Below are positions 1 through 9,800 of a stretch of 64,000 nucleotides of DNA, in pieces. The DNA comes from an uncultured Dehalococcoidia bacterium (GTDB taxonomy: Bacteria; Chloroflexota; Dehalococcoidia; Lucifugimonadales; Lucifugimonadaceae). Under the pieces are notes generated by a model. It ran no database searches. It was not told the origin of the DNA and worked only from the letters and a program-made list of their open reading frames with translations. Made by a program: the position numbers and the translations under genes. The first letter of the stretch is position 1. Every line of letters starts with the position of its first letter. The stretch covers positions 1,302,001 to 1,366,000 of the forward strand of contig OY282385.1 in the NCBI GenBank assembly GCA_958295935.1. The letters are read 5' to 3'.

Positions 1-201
1 CCATATCCCATACTGCACCACCAAGGGACGATCCAGCCCCATCTTCTTGCCCCAAGCCTCATACTGCTCCAGCGACGTGTACTCATCGAGAAGCACGTTC
101 CGCGGGTCTCCGGTCAGACGGGACAACACAAAGACGAGAGCGGTCGTAGCAAACACGACGACCGCCATGTATATGAACCGCCGAATTGCGAAGTTCCGCA
201 A
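1..201 (-). CDS. DppB-like ABC transporter permease, N-terminal part (cut by window edge)
   Basis: Reading the minus strand from a TTG near 201 down to the window edge gives about 67 residues. They begin with a basic segment and a hydrophobic helix (RRFIYMAVVVFATTALVF), followed by LSRLTGDP and then KKMGLDRPLVVQYGIW. This matches the N-terminus of DppB/OppB permeases, which have TM1, a GDP motif and an LGLDRP..VQY segment. The protein would form half of the membrane channel for the solute-binding lipoprotein encoded just upstream. TTG codons at 210 and 201 are both possible starts, each with a GAGG close by, so the exact start is uncertain. The family is about 310-340 aa long, so most of the gene lies to the left of the window. 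Confidence 0.8.
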   Translation of the reverse strand, partial: MRNFAIRRFIYMAVVVFATTALVFVLSRLTGDPRNVLLDEYTSLEQYEAWGKKMGLDRPLVVQYGIW

Positions 202-340
202 TGGCCTCAATTACCTCGAACTGCCAAGGCTCTCAGGACGAGCGCCGCAGTTCAACGCCGTTCACGCGTTCCGATAAGCGCCCGCAGCGAATCTTTCCAA
301 CCGCTCACCCCGCGCCGAACGCCCGCGCAGGCGGCCCCAA

Positions 341-374
341 GCCGGTCGGCTGCGGCCTGTAGCAGCCGACCGGC
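341..374 (-). terminator. intercistronic hairpin between solute-binding protein and permease genes
   Basis: A perfect 12-bp inverted repeat (GCCGGTCGGCTG / CAGCCGACCGGC) with a 10-nt loop lies between the stop of the lipoprotein gene and the permease start. No T-run follows on the minus strand. It is therefore more likely a 3'-end-protecting or partial-termination hairpin than a full terminator. Such elements in ABC operons commonly keep binding protein above permease level; that role is inferred here. Confidence 0.6.
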
Positions 375-397
375 GATAATTCCTTCGCGTGTGTTCG

Positions 398-2257
398 CTA
401 GCGAATCACCACGGTCTCAGGTGAGTTGAACCCGCCGAAGTGAGGCGCCCATTCCGCCACTTCAGGCCGCACGGCCCAGTACAGCACCCGCTGCACTATC
501 GGCGCCACCAAGCGATTGTGCGAAAGCCAATTCTGCACCCGCGCATTGTTCGTTATGAGAGCCGTTTGGCTGATGATCTCGCGGTTCTCATACCACGGCG
601 ATGCCACGTCGTTGGGCAACTCGATCCCATAATTGAAACCCGCAGAAGGCACCATTGAGTGGAACTTCGACTGGTACAGGAAACCATACGATTCCGACTG
701 CATCAGCCAAGGGTTGTCCATCGAACGGTCAACCAGCCTGGGACGGTTGGCTGAGTAGGCAACGTTGGATATCTCAACGTTGCATCCCAGCGCGGTCCAC
801 ATCTGCGCCACCACGTTGCCCACGTCCGGCGTGATCAGCGACGGCAGGTCAGGCGCTATCTGGAAGGTGAATGGGAAGCAGTTCGGGTACCCCGCCTCGG
901 CCAGCATAGACCTCGCGCCGTCGGGGTCGTACGCGATGAGCCAGTCGTCACTCCAACCTGGGTCGCCAGGCAGGAAGCCGGCGTTCGTGTACGTGGGAAA
1001 GCCGCGCCCGTCAAGAGCCACGTCGTTCACGAGATCCCGGTCTATCGCCATGGAAAGCGCCCAACGCACCTGCCGCGCTTTCTCGTACTGTGCAGGGTCG
1101 CGAGGGTCGCCGATCCATGGGTGATCGTCATCCGGCTTGAAACCATCCCTAGGGAATATCGACTCGCCTGTGTCAGGCCAAACCTCGGCATAGTAGTTGC
1201 CGCTGAATATGGCCGACTGACCCGTGCCGCGGTCCGTTTGAACCGTGTAGGAGCCTGAAACCGATTCCAGGGTCGGCGTCAGGAACTTGAGCGAAGGCCG
1301 GATTATGTGCACGTCGCCCGTCTCGAACGCGGCCCGCTGGATCGACTCCTCAGGGAGCTCAACGTAGCGCACCGTGTCTATGTTCGGACGCTTGCGCCAA
1401 TGGTCCTTGACCGCATCGGCTACAAGCTCTTCGCCGCCAACCCACGACTGCACCTCGAACGGGCCGGTCGCAACCATCGAAGTCACTGACGCGGCCTGTC
1501 CGTTGTCGTCGAAGAACTTCTTGCTGACAAGCGGAACGTGGTTGCCGTTGGTCTGCGCCTGGGCCTGCCACCAGTTGGGGTCTATGACGTCCTTCAGGTA
1601 CAGCGTGACGGTGTTCTCGTCCACCACCTCCCACCGGTCCATGTACCGCTTCAGTTCACCCGCGCGTCCAAAGTTGCTCTCGTCCGAGATGGCGTCGTTG
1701 AAGCTGAACGCCACGTCCTCGGCAGTGAGCTCTCCATAGCCTTTGTGGAACATCACGCCGTCGCGAATCGTGTACGTGATGGTACCGCTTGGAACGTCGT
1801 ACACCCAGTCCGTAGCGATGCCCTGAGAACTCTGTTCCCCAAGATCCGGCGGCTCCACGTAGGTGTATCGGACCAGGCTCTCGAACACTCCGGATGATGC
1901 ATTGAACACCGCAGAGGAGAACGCCGACTGTGAAGGAAGGAATATCGGGGGGTCTACCTTGGCCAAACCTACGACCAGCGTGCCTCCCCCGCCCTCAGGT
2001 TCCATCATCATGCCAGACGTACCTGGTTGGGCCGTCGCAGCAGGCATCGCCGTCGCAGCAGGCATAGCAGGAGCGCCCGCCATAGCCGTAGCCGCAGGCA
2101 TCGCCGTCGCAGCAGGCATCGCTTGCTCCGCGGCTTTGGGAGCGTCCGGCTGACGAGGTTGTGCAGTAGCCACAGTTTCACCGCCGCCGCAGGCCGCGAC
2201 GAGAGATACCAGAGCGGCAAATACCAGCAGCCCTCCTATTTTCTTGATTAACGACAT
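398..2257 (-). CDS. ABC transporter solute-binding lipoprotein, family 5 (peptide/nickel type)
   Basis: A 619-aa exported binding protein. The N-terminus is a lipoprotein signal peptide (MSLIKKIGGLLVFAALVSLVAAC, lipobox LVAAC). A low-complexity linker of repeated AMPAAT units follows (about residues 45-80), and then an SBP_bac_5 domain starting near GGTLVVGLAKVDPP. The domain has typical family signatures: YTIRDGVMFHKGYGELTAEDVAFS, VALSMAIDRDLVN and AYDPDGARSMLAEAGYP. The start is supported by an AGGAGG ribosome site 7-8 nt before the ATG. It is the third gene of a minus-strand operon behind the grdB-like and grdE-like genes and ahead of a DppB-like permease. It probably captures the substrate, or a precursor of it, used by the reductase-like pair. 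The actual ligand cannot be read from sequence. Confidence 0.92.
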   Translation of the reverse strand: MSLIKKIGGLLVFAALVSLVAACGGGETVATAQPRQPDAPKAAEQAMPAATAMPAATAMAGAPAMPAATAMPAATAQPGTSGMMMEPEGGGGTLVVGLAKVDPPIFLPSQSAFSSAVFNASSGVFESLVRYTYVEPPDLGEQSSQGIATDWVYDVPSGTITYTIRDGVMFHKGYGELTAEDVAFSFNDAISDESNFGRAGELKRYMDRWEVVDENTVTLYLKDVIDPNWWQAQAQTNGNHVPLVSKKFFDDNGQAASVTSMVATGPFEVQSWVGGEELVADAVKDHWRKRPNIDTVRYVELPEESIQRAAFETGDVHIIRPSLKFLTPTLESVSGSYTVQTDRGTGQSAIFSGNYYAEVWPDTGESIFPRDGFKPDDDHPWIGDPRDPAQYEKARQVRWALSMAIDRDLVNDVALDGRGFPTYTNAGFLPGDPGWSDDWLIAYDPDGARSMLAEAGYPNCFPFTFQIAPDLPSLITPDVGNVVAQMWTALGCNVEISNVAYSANRPRLVDRSMDNPWLMQSESYGFLYQSKFHSMVPSAGFNYGIELPNDVASPWYENREIISQTALITNNARVQNWLSHNRLVAPIVQRVLYWAVRPEVAEWAPHFGGFNSPETVVIR

Positions 2258-2305
2258 TTATCTTCCTCCTGATTCTGAAATGCAGTTCGCAAGTTTACGC
2301 GATTC

Positions 2306-3607
2306 TCAGTGATCGATGCGCCCCTGTCGTCCGAAACCATATAGATCGTTGTAGTAAGCCTGACCGTATTGACCGTGAATCGGCGGCTGTTCCTTTTCCC
2401 AGTCACCCGATCCGCTGAAGTCCCCGATCACTCGTTCAACCGCGGGGAAGGGCTCTTCCTGCCCGCCTGTACCCGTGCTGACCACGGACACGACCTCCGG
2501 GGCTGAGATCAACAGGGGTGGAGCCGTTCCGTCCTCATTGTCCTCCTCCTGTGTAAGCAGCACAGTCGGAATACCCGCACGCTCGCACGCTCGCACTCCC
2601 AGCACCGTCTCCACAAAGCGTTGACCGCGTATATCCGTCGTGAGTACCGCGCCTTCAGCGCCCAAGCTCTTCGCCAGATGTGCCAGACGGTCGGCCATCA
2701 GGTCCTTCTCAGACTGCAGCGTCCAGTTAGTCCTCTGCACGATGGCCCCCGCGTAGCTACAGGTCGAGCCATGCTCACGAGCCATCTTCAATACCACTGG
2801 GTTGTTCGTCATCGCCCAGGTACTGCCGGAGTGGCCGGAGTGGTACACCGCGCCATCGAACAGTTCGGTCGCGCTGAGTACCCAAGGAGCCGAAAGCCGC
2901 GTCTGACCGTAGATAGAAGTCCCAAGCGCCGAACGAGCGCCACAGAACCACTCATCCGAGGCCAAGTTGAAGATGCTAACCACCTTGGGCAATCGCTTGC
3001 CCTGATCCCTTCCCATAGAAGAAGGAGAGGTTCCAAATTCCTCCACGTCATCGGGCGACGCCGTCAGAGTTACCTCGGCCAGTCTGTCCGCCACCCTCAG
3101 CGTGGCCCTTCCAAGCGCAGAGTGCCAGTCCTCACCCGATAGACCCCCTCCAGCCGCGACCTCCAGACATACGTTGTGGAGAGTTCCATATGGCGTAGCG
3201 CCTCCGGGTCCCGACATGTCGATGAACGATCCGGGCGGACGGAGCGGCGGCCACGTCTGCTCTTCAGATAGAAGGCCGGAGGTGTCAGCGCATTGCACCA
3301 CGGCGACGCCGCCCAATCGGTTGGTGCGGCCTTCGCCAACCTGCTCGACGGGCCTGCCAAAAACGCCTGGGTACACTGTCCCCGGTCCGTCAGCCTTCAC
3401 CGCGGGCTCCACTATGTCTCGCCAGTTGACTATGCGAACTGGATCCCCGGGCGACGCCAGATGGACGCGCGCGGAAACTACGTCGGGGTCTTCAAGCGCG
3501 AGCGACTCAAGCTCCGCGCGGTCCACGTGAAGAACCCCGTCGCGCAATTCCGTCTGACGGCCAAAGGCCACTCCCCTTACTGAAAAGGTCGCGCGCTCAT
3601 ACGCCAA
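2306..3607 (-). CDS. Glycine/sarcosine/betaine reductase component B, GrdE-like subunit
   Basis: A 433-aa protein of the GrdE/GrdG family (component B alpha/beta proprotein). Evidence is the segment FDGAVYHSGHSGSTWAMTNN followed by PVVLKMAREHG, then AEGAVLTTDIRG and a C-terminal part ending PAVERVIGDFSG. The TTG start at 3607 has a GGAGGAG ribosome site. It overlaps the end of the grdB-like gene by 11 nt, so the two are probably translationally coupled. Classical GrdE is cleaved at an Asn-Cys bond to form a pyruvoyl group that binds the amine. At the matching place I see SGHSGS and no cysteine, so the classical cofactor may be absent or formed from serine. No GrdA, GrdC or GrdD is present in the window. 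Family assignment is fairly secure; substrate and reaction are not. Confidence 0.75.
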   Translation of the reverse strand: MAYERATFSVRGVAFGRQTELRDGVLHVDRAELESLALEDPDVVSARVHLASPGDPVRIVNWRDIVEPAVKADGPGTVYPGVFGRPVEQVGEGRTNRLGGVAVVQCADTSGLLSEEQTWPPLRPPGSFIDMSGPGGATPYGTLHNVCLEVAAGGGLSGEDWHSALGRATLRVADRLAEVTLTASPDDVEEFGTSPSSMGRDQGKRLPKVVSIFNLASDEWFCGARSALGTSIYGQTRLSAPWVLSATELFDGAVYHSGHSGSTWAMTNNPVVLKMAREHGSTCSYAGAIVQRTNWTLQSEKDLMADRLAHLAKSLGAEGAVLTTDIRGQRFVETVLGVRACERAGIPTVLLTQEEDNEDGTAPPLLISAPEVVSVVSTGTGGQEEPFPAVERVIGDFSGSGDWEKEQPPIHGQYGQAYYNDLYGFGRQGRIDH

Positions 3608-4955
3608 GGCCGAGCTCCTCCATCAGCGGTTCGTCCGGCGGCACGAACCTCGTTGGCCCATCCACTTCGGTCTGCAGGGCCTCCAGCGCGGTTTCGACAA
3701 TGCGCCGCCCCAGCTTGCGGTCCACTTCCGGCGTCAGACGCGGATCTCCGCAAACGTGTTCTACGCGCACCCCTCTTACCACTCTGGCCGCGCCCACGGA
3801 AAGGGGGATGATCGGCAGCGCGGTCAACACCGCAACCGGTATACCCGTTTTCTCTATTTCCTTCGCCATCGTTGCGCCGCAACGATTGCAACTCCCTCAG
3901 GTGGCCACCAGCAACACGCCGTCTATCCCCGCGGCCCTGAGCTCGCTGCCGATCTCCGAGCCCATTCGACGAGCCGTCGTGACCGGTGTGCCGTTGCCGG
4001 TGGTCGAAAGAAAGTGGGAATAGACCCCCGCGATAACGCCCTCCCGTTCGATCTCCCGGACAATGGGCAGAGGCAGGACGTAGCTGGGGTCGCGAGTGTT
4101 GAGGTGCACAGTGCTGAAACCCATGTGCACAGACTCCCAGTCATCCGTGCCGAGACGGTCGAGCCCGTCTATGGAGTAACGGAAGAAGTCTCTGGCCCTC
4201 CCTCCGACCTGGTTGTCCGGGTTTCCCTTGGGCACCAGTCCGCCGCTGGTGACCAGCGCGATGTTTGCCTTCGAGACGTCTTTGATCGGAGGCGCCGGCG
4301 AAACGGTCTCGTAGCCGGGCGCCTGCACCTCTGACACGTACTCATCGCCGCTCACCCGCGCCATCATCATGCTATAGGCTCGCTCCGCGCCGGTTTGGGA
4401 GTGATCCACAGCCCGGCGAATGCCTCGGGGAACGTAGCCTTCCTCCATGGCAGGGCCGAGCTCCTCGCCGGCAGCTAGCCGCAGCCCAAGTCTTACCATG
4501 CGCTCCATGGCCGCTTGCATACCGGAAGCCTCCGCGCCGGTGGGAACGGCGGTAAGGTGCAGGCGATGGGTCAACACCCCGGTGTTCTCCGGGTGCATAC
4601 CGGTTATGGCAGGTATGCCCCTGGCGTTGGCCGCCATACACACGAGCGCGCACCCCAAGCCGTAGCGGCCTGCGTCGAAAGCAGGCCCGGCGACCACGAG
4701 GTTGGGCTTGTATCTGTCCAGCGCGGCTCCGACCTCTTCAAGAGCCTGCTGCTCGTTTTCGACAATGTAGTTGTCCCCGCATACGACGGTGGCGACCACC
4801 GATCCCGCGGACGAGGACCGCAGCGTTGCTTGCAGGAGTCTGCCAGGCCCTACCGGGCCTTCATGGCATTCCGGCGGAATGTTGGCCTTATCCTCGCTGC
4901 CAACACCTCCAAAGAACTGGTTGAGGTAGTGTAGAACTCGAACTTGGTTTGACAT
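3597..4955 (-). CDS. GrdB-like selenoprotein (component B gamma subunit), in-frame UGA read as selenocysteine
   Basis: Two adjacent minus-strand ORFs, 3897-4955 and 3597-3869, lie in the same frame and are separated by one TGA at 3897-3899. Reading through gives 452 aa. The N-terminus VLHYLNQFFGGVGSEDKA is typical of GrdB, and PPECHEGPVGPGRLLQ and VVCGDNYIVEN follow. The site reads VLLVAT-U-GSCNRCGATMAKEIEKTG, matching the known GrdB pattern UGxCxRCGATM. Sec is residue 353 if the ATG at 4955 is used (a GTG at 4964 adds three residues; the ATG fits the family N-terminus). The full length fits GrdB, about 435-440 aa. A SECIS-like hairpin follows the TGA directly. The gene heads an operon with the GrdE-like protein and a peptide-type importer. 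In classical glycine or betaine reductase this subunit's selenol attacks the substrate; the substrate here is unknown. Confidence 0.85.
3863..3891 (-). promoter_or_regulatory. SECIS-like hairpin downstream of the Sec UGA
   Basis: In mRNA sense, ten nucleotides after the UGA (3897-3899) there is a perfect 8-bp stem with a GGC loop: AUCGUUGCGGCGCAACGAU at 3886-3868. Beyond an A-G mismatch it extends with four more pairs (UUGC/GCGA-side, including one U-G). The loop lies about 19-21 nt after the UGA. That spacing resembles the bacterial SelB-binding element of E. coli fdhF, whose apical loop also contains exposed G residues. It lies inside the coding region, as bacterial SECIS elements do. Function is inferred from position and shape. 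Confidence 0.7.
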
Positions 4956-5459
4956 ATGCCACACACGCGCTTGAGGGGAGGCAGGGTTTTCAAACTCCCC
5001 GCGTCAACTTGTAAGAAGCGGACAAGGTTTCGGCGACTTTCGGAAGCTATCCGCGGCGGCTTCCTGCTCTGCCGTACAAGACCTTGAGCAACCTGACAGG
5101 CAGCTGAGAAGCCTCACCTTATCCTATTTGGAAGGCGTCCGATAAGTCCCTTCTACCCCCAACGGGGAAGAGTTGGGCATGAACCTCGGCGGGTAGACCT
5201 AAGGTGCCGACTTCCGGCGCGTCGGGATGCCTTTGCGTTATGACGTATTGTTGAGTACCGGGTGCGGGCAAGGGGCGCAGGAAGAACACAATTGCGGCGC
5301 CTGGAATGGTGGCCTACGCGTACTGCATTGCGAATTTGGTGCGTATTCCCAACATAGCTCACGCGTCGGGCTGTGGCGGTAAGGCCCTCGTCGACGCGAT
5401 CCACCTACAACCGTGGATAAGCAGGGTCGCGCCGCCTGACAGGGCGCTCCGACTCGGCG
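4956..5459. other. Intergenic region upstream of the grdB-like operon
   Basis: About 500 bp without a credible gene; the short ORFs here show no recognisable protein character. The minus-strand promoter of the grdB-like operon should lie here. A TTGACG occurs about 45 nt upstream of the start, but I see no convincing -10 at the right distance, so I do not call a promoter. Confidence 0.4.
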
Positions 5460-6275
5460 CTATGAAACTTCAATCGACAGACGGCAGTGGTCGCTTGGCC
5501 CCCACTGTTCCGGCTCGTTGAGGGCGCGTACGTAGACGGAGTCGACCATGCCCTCAGAAGCAAATACGAAGTCCAGTTGGCGGGTTGCCGGATACGGCTT
5601 CGGGTGGTGCGTGGGTACGTCCTTGCTCCCAAGGGGCAGCTCATCCGGCCATGGGTCTGCCTGCCGACCATCCGGGGCCTGCGGCCCCACGAATGGCAGC
5701 CCCAACGCCTCCATTCTTGCGAACACGGTGCCGAAACGTGAAGCCCAGTACGCGCTGCCCCCATCTCCATATCCATGGAGGATATTGAGGTCTCCGGCGG
5801 CCAGGATGCGGTGACCTTTCTGCTTACCGATGAACACAGAGAGGTCGGAGACGAGGCGGTGGGCCGAAGCGTCCGCGAAAATCCAACTGCTGCGCTCCTC
5901 GGCGTGAGGCGATTCCCATAGGGAGTACATCGAGACGACCACGTATGGATCAACCCCGGGGGCCGTCACACGCGCGGCTGTGAGGGCGCCTGGACGACTC
6001 ACGCCGAAATCTCCGGAAGCTGCGCAAGCGAGCGGCTTCGCCTCGATCCATTCTACATTTACGCGTTCCGACAGCCTCGCGATCGCCGTCCGGCGGGCCC
6101 AGTTAGTCCATCCGGCTGTACTCCAGGGCGCCGGATCGACCTGGATCGACTTAGCAAGGTCTTTCGGCGGCTCCACGGCCTCTTGGAGAAGCGCGACGTC
6201 CGCATCCATTTCCATCAGGCGATGCCAGGCATCTACCTTGCCGGCAATGTTCCAGGAGACGATTTTCACTGGCAA
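5460..6275 (-). CDS. Endonuclease/exonuclease/phosphatase (EEP) family protein
   Basis: About 271 aa with the ordered motifs of the Mg-dependent EEP fold: KIVSWNIAG (Asn 9), ALLQEA (catalytic Glu about 32), HRILAAGDLNILHG (the GDxN motif), RQLDFVFAS and, near the C-terminus, GPSDHCRL (the SDH motif with catalytic Asp/His). I chose the TTG at 6275 because GGAGG lies 7 nt upstream and the conserved core starts immediately. An upstream GTG at 6335 would add 20 residues that do not look like the family. No signal peptide is visible, so it is probably cytoplasmic. The family includes DNA-repair nucleases, phosphodiesterases and sugar-phosphate phosphatases; the substrate cannot be assigned. It stands alone on the minus strand. 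Confidence 0.8.
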   Translation of the reverse strand: MPVKIVSWNIAGKVDAWHRLMEMDADVALLQEAVEPPKDLAKSIQVDPAPWSTAGWTNWARRTAIARLSERVNVEWIEAKPLACAASGDFGVSRPGALTAARVTAPGVDPYVVVSMYSLWESPHAEERSSWIFADASAHRLVSDLSVFIGKQKGHRILAAGDLNILHGYGDGGSAYWASRFGTVFARMEALGLPFVGPQAPDGRQADPWPDELPLGSKDVPTHHPKPYPATRQLDFVFASEGMVDSVYVRALNEPEQWGPSDHCRLSIEVS

Positions 6276-6383
6276 AGGACTGACCTCCAAGATTCTTCCG
6301 GTTGCCGCGAATGCTCGATCCTCCACCCTGGCCACTCCCCTCTTAGCCGAGCCGAATCTTGCATCAGCGGGGCGCGGCCTGCG

Positions 6384-6822
6384 CTACCGTCCAACGAGTG
6401 TCAATTGGGTTGGGCTCTCCACACATTCGACCTCCGGCATTCTCCGCCAAGCCCCGCCCGCACCGGGCGCGATGCCTCGACCGGACAGGTCGAGCCGATC
6501 ATTGTAGAAATCGCCGACTATCACCTTGGCCAATCGGCCGGCAAGGGTGCTATCAACTCGCGACATCAGCTTCTCCAAATCCTCGGCCTGCCCAGAAATG
6601 TTTGCCCATGACGCAACCGCCGTGATGCGATCAACGGCTTCGCATTTGGGATGCGCCACAGGCAGGGTCGTTCGCCTTCCAGTTCAAGATCCTCGCAGCA
6701 CCATCAGGCCGTAGCCATCCACGCAGAACTACGCCGCCAGACTGAACCCCGGCACGAGAATTCCCAATTTGCATGCGCTTGGCGGCCCAGCGTGTATTCA
6801 AATCCCCCGCATACTTCTCCAC
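6384..6822 (-). other. Possible broken or unrecognised small gene(s) in a 600-bp gap
   Basis: Between the EEP gene and the giant gene there are two overlapping minus-strand ORFs in different frames, 6631-6822 (63 aa) and 6384-6659 (91 aa, GTG start). The second contains KVIVGDFYNDRLDL, which faintly recalls the GDxN motif of EEP enzymes, so the pair could be a frameshifted relic. I recognise neither, and neither has a strong ribosome site. Treat as non-coding unless homologs are found. Confidence 0.2.
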
Positions 6823-6887
6823 CCGCGCGGGAAACCCTTCTCATTCCCTTGAAGGCGGGAGGTTAGTTCGGGGAGGCTGTCCCGCTT

Positions 6888-9800
6888 CTAAAACGGCGTT
6901 GGCAGCGTTCCAATCCCGAGGCGCTCGCGGTTCTTGAAGACTAAGGCGGCCACCGCGGCGGCGATCAGCGCCGCCAACAGAATCCACCAGACCGGGCTAA
7001 CGCCTCTGTCCAGCGCGGACGGCAGGGTCGGCGTAGGGGCCAGCGCGGGAGTCGGCTCAGGCGTCGGAGGGGGCGCCTGGGTCGGCGTAGGGGCCGGAGG
7101 GGGCGCCTGGGTCGGCGCAGGGACCGGCGCGGGCGCCAGCGTCCGGGTCGGCGTCGGCGTCAATGTCGGCGTGGAGGTCGGCGTCGGCTCAGACGTGGGA
7201 GTCGGCACGCGGACCGGATCCCTCGCGCCATCATCCTCAACTGACACGCCAACGGCAAGCAGGCTCTCCGGCGTAGGCGTCAGCCCGGGTGTGCCCGGCT
7301 CCGGCGTAGGTGTCGGTGTCGGTGTCAGCGGCGCGGGTGTGCCCGGCTCAGGTGTCGGCGTCAGTCCGGGTGTGCGCGGCTCCGGCGTAGGCGTCAGCGC
7401 GCGCACGCGCGGCTCCGGCGTAGGCGTCGGCGCGGTCGTACGCGGCTCCGGCGTAGGTGTCGGCGTCGGCTCATCGCCGAGTTTCAGCACAGTTATGTAG
7501 AAGCTGATCGACGCCGCATCGCCGTCCGCGTCCGTCGCCGTCCACCTGTAGAGGGTTCGCTCCTTGGGCGCTTCCGGCACGCCGCTCACCCGGTCGCTGG
7601 AGTCCTTCGTTACACCGGCCGGCAGCGCAGGGCTCAGCGTGTACGTCAACGAGCCGTCACCGCCGCCCGCCATCGGCAGGGTGAACGCGGTTATAGCCTT
7701 GTCCTGCATCCACGTCTTGTTGCCTATCGTCGTCCAGAACGAAGGGGACAGGTTCTCGTCGTCGGCTGGTGTCCGCTCGTCTATGGTTATCGTGAAGGTC
7801 AGCTCCGCCGTATCCCCGTCCGCATCCGTAGCCGTCCACGTGTACTCCGTGCTCGCCTTCTTCACGCTCGGCGTGCCGCTCACGCGGTGGCTGGCGCTCT
7901 TCGATACGCCCGCGGGCAGCGCCGGGCTCAGCGTGTACGTCAACGAGCCGTCACCGCCGCCCGCCATCGGCAGGGTGAACTCGGATATAGCCTTGTCCTG
8001 CGTCCACCTCTTGTTGCCTATCGTCGTCGAGAACGAAGGGGACGGATCTCGGGCGATGGTTATCGTGAAGGTCAGCTGCGCCGCATCCCCGTCCGCGTCC
8101 GTAGCCGTCCACGTGTAGGTCGTCGCGGCCTGATACCCCGTCGGCGTGCCGCTCACCTCGCGGTCGGTGTTCCTCGATACGCCCGCGGGCAGCGCAGGGC
8201 TCAGCGTGTACGTCAGCGTGCCGTCCCCGCCGCTCGCCGTCGGAAGCGTGAACCCGGCTATAGCCTTGTTCTGCGTCCACCTCTTGTTGCCTATCGTCGT
8301 TGAGAACGAAGGGGACGGGTCTCGGGCGATGGTTATCGTGAAGGTCAGCTGCGCCGCATCCCCGTCCGCGTCCGTAGCCGTCCACGTGTAGGTCGTCGCG
8401 GCCTGATACCCCGTCGGCGTACCGCTCACCTCTTGGGTGGCGTTCTTGGATACGCCCGCGGGCAGCGCAGGGCTCAGCGTGTACGTCAACGAACCGTCTC
8501 CGCCGCCCGCCACCGGCAGCGTGAACGCCGTTATAGCCTCGTTCTGCGTCCACGCCTTGTTCGAGATGGTCATCGAGCCGAACGACGGCACCCCGTCAAC
8601 CGCGACGTCGAACGTCAGACTCGCCGTGTTCCCATCCTCGTCCGTCGCCGTCCACGTGTACTCCGTGGTCGCCAAATCCACGGTTGGCGTGCCGCTCACC
8701 TCGCGGGAGGCGCTCTTCGTCACGCCCGCGGGCAGCGCTGGGCTCAGCGTGTACGTCAGGCTGCCACTGCCGCCACTCGCCTGTGGAAGCCTGAACGCCG
8801 TTATAGCCTGACGCTGCGTCCAGGATTTGTCCGCTATCGTAGCGGAGAAGGACAGAGGCAAGTCCTCGTCCGGGGTAGGAGGTTCCGGCGGGCCGGGAGG
8901 ATCCGGGGGAGGCGGTGGCGGCGGATCCAGGATATTAGATGCGATCACCTCTATCGTGAAGGTCAGCTCCGCCGAGTCTCCGTCCACGTCCGTCGCCGTC
9001 CAAGTGTAGGTGGTCGAGATCTGTTGTACGGATGGCGTGCCGCTCACGGCGTACTGGGTAGTGGTGGCTACGCCGATGGGCAACGACGGGCTCAGCGTGT
9101 ACGTCAGCGTCCCATCCCCGCCGGTGGCGGTCGGCAGCGTGAACGAGGTTATCGCCTGGCGCTGCGTCCACGACTTGTCGGCGATGGTCTTGTCGCCGAA
9201 ACTGGGAATCGTACCGCGTATCGGCGTTTTCGGCGGGATCCCCACAACTGCCACTTCGATGTCGAACGTAAGCTCCGCCGCGTCGCCGTCGGCATCCGTC
9301 GCCTTCCACGTGTAGGTCGTCGCGGTCTGGTAAGCCGTCGGCGTGCCGCTCACCTGGTGGTTGTCATCCTTGCTCACGCCGGCGGGCAGCGCAGGGCTCA
9401 GCGTGTACGTCAGCGTCCCGTCCCCGCCGCTCGCAGCAGGAAGCGTGAACGAACTTATCGCCTGACGCTGCGTCCAGAACTGGTCGCCTATGGTCTGAGC
9501 TCCAAACGACGGCTCTAGGTCCTCGGCTATGGCTATCGTGAACGTCAGCTGCGCCGCGTCCCCGTCCCCGTCCGTAGCCGTCCACGTGTAGGTCGTCGCG
9601 GTCTGGTGCCCCGTCGGCGTGCCGCTCACCTGGTGGCTCGCGTTCTTGGTCACCCCCGCGGGCAGCGCCGGGCTGATGCTGTACGTCAGCGGAGTGTCCC
9701 CGCCGGTTGCCGTCGGCAGCGTGAACGCGGGTATAGCCTTGTTCTGCGTCCACGTCTTGTTGGCGATGGTCGCCAAGAACGACGGCGCCAGGTCCTCGGC

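Noticed and set aside
3897-3899. Stop codon that could mark a pseudogene in the grdB-like gene
   Set aside because: It falls exactly at the family's selenocysteine position, the frame continues intact, and a SECIS-like hairpin follows.
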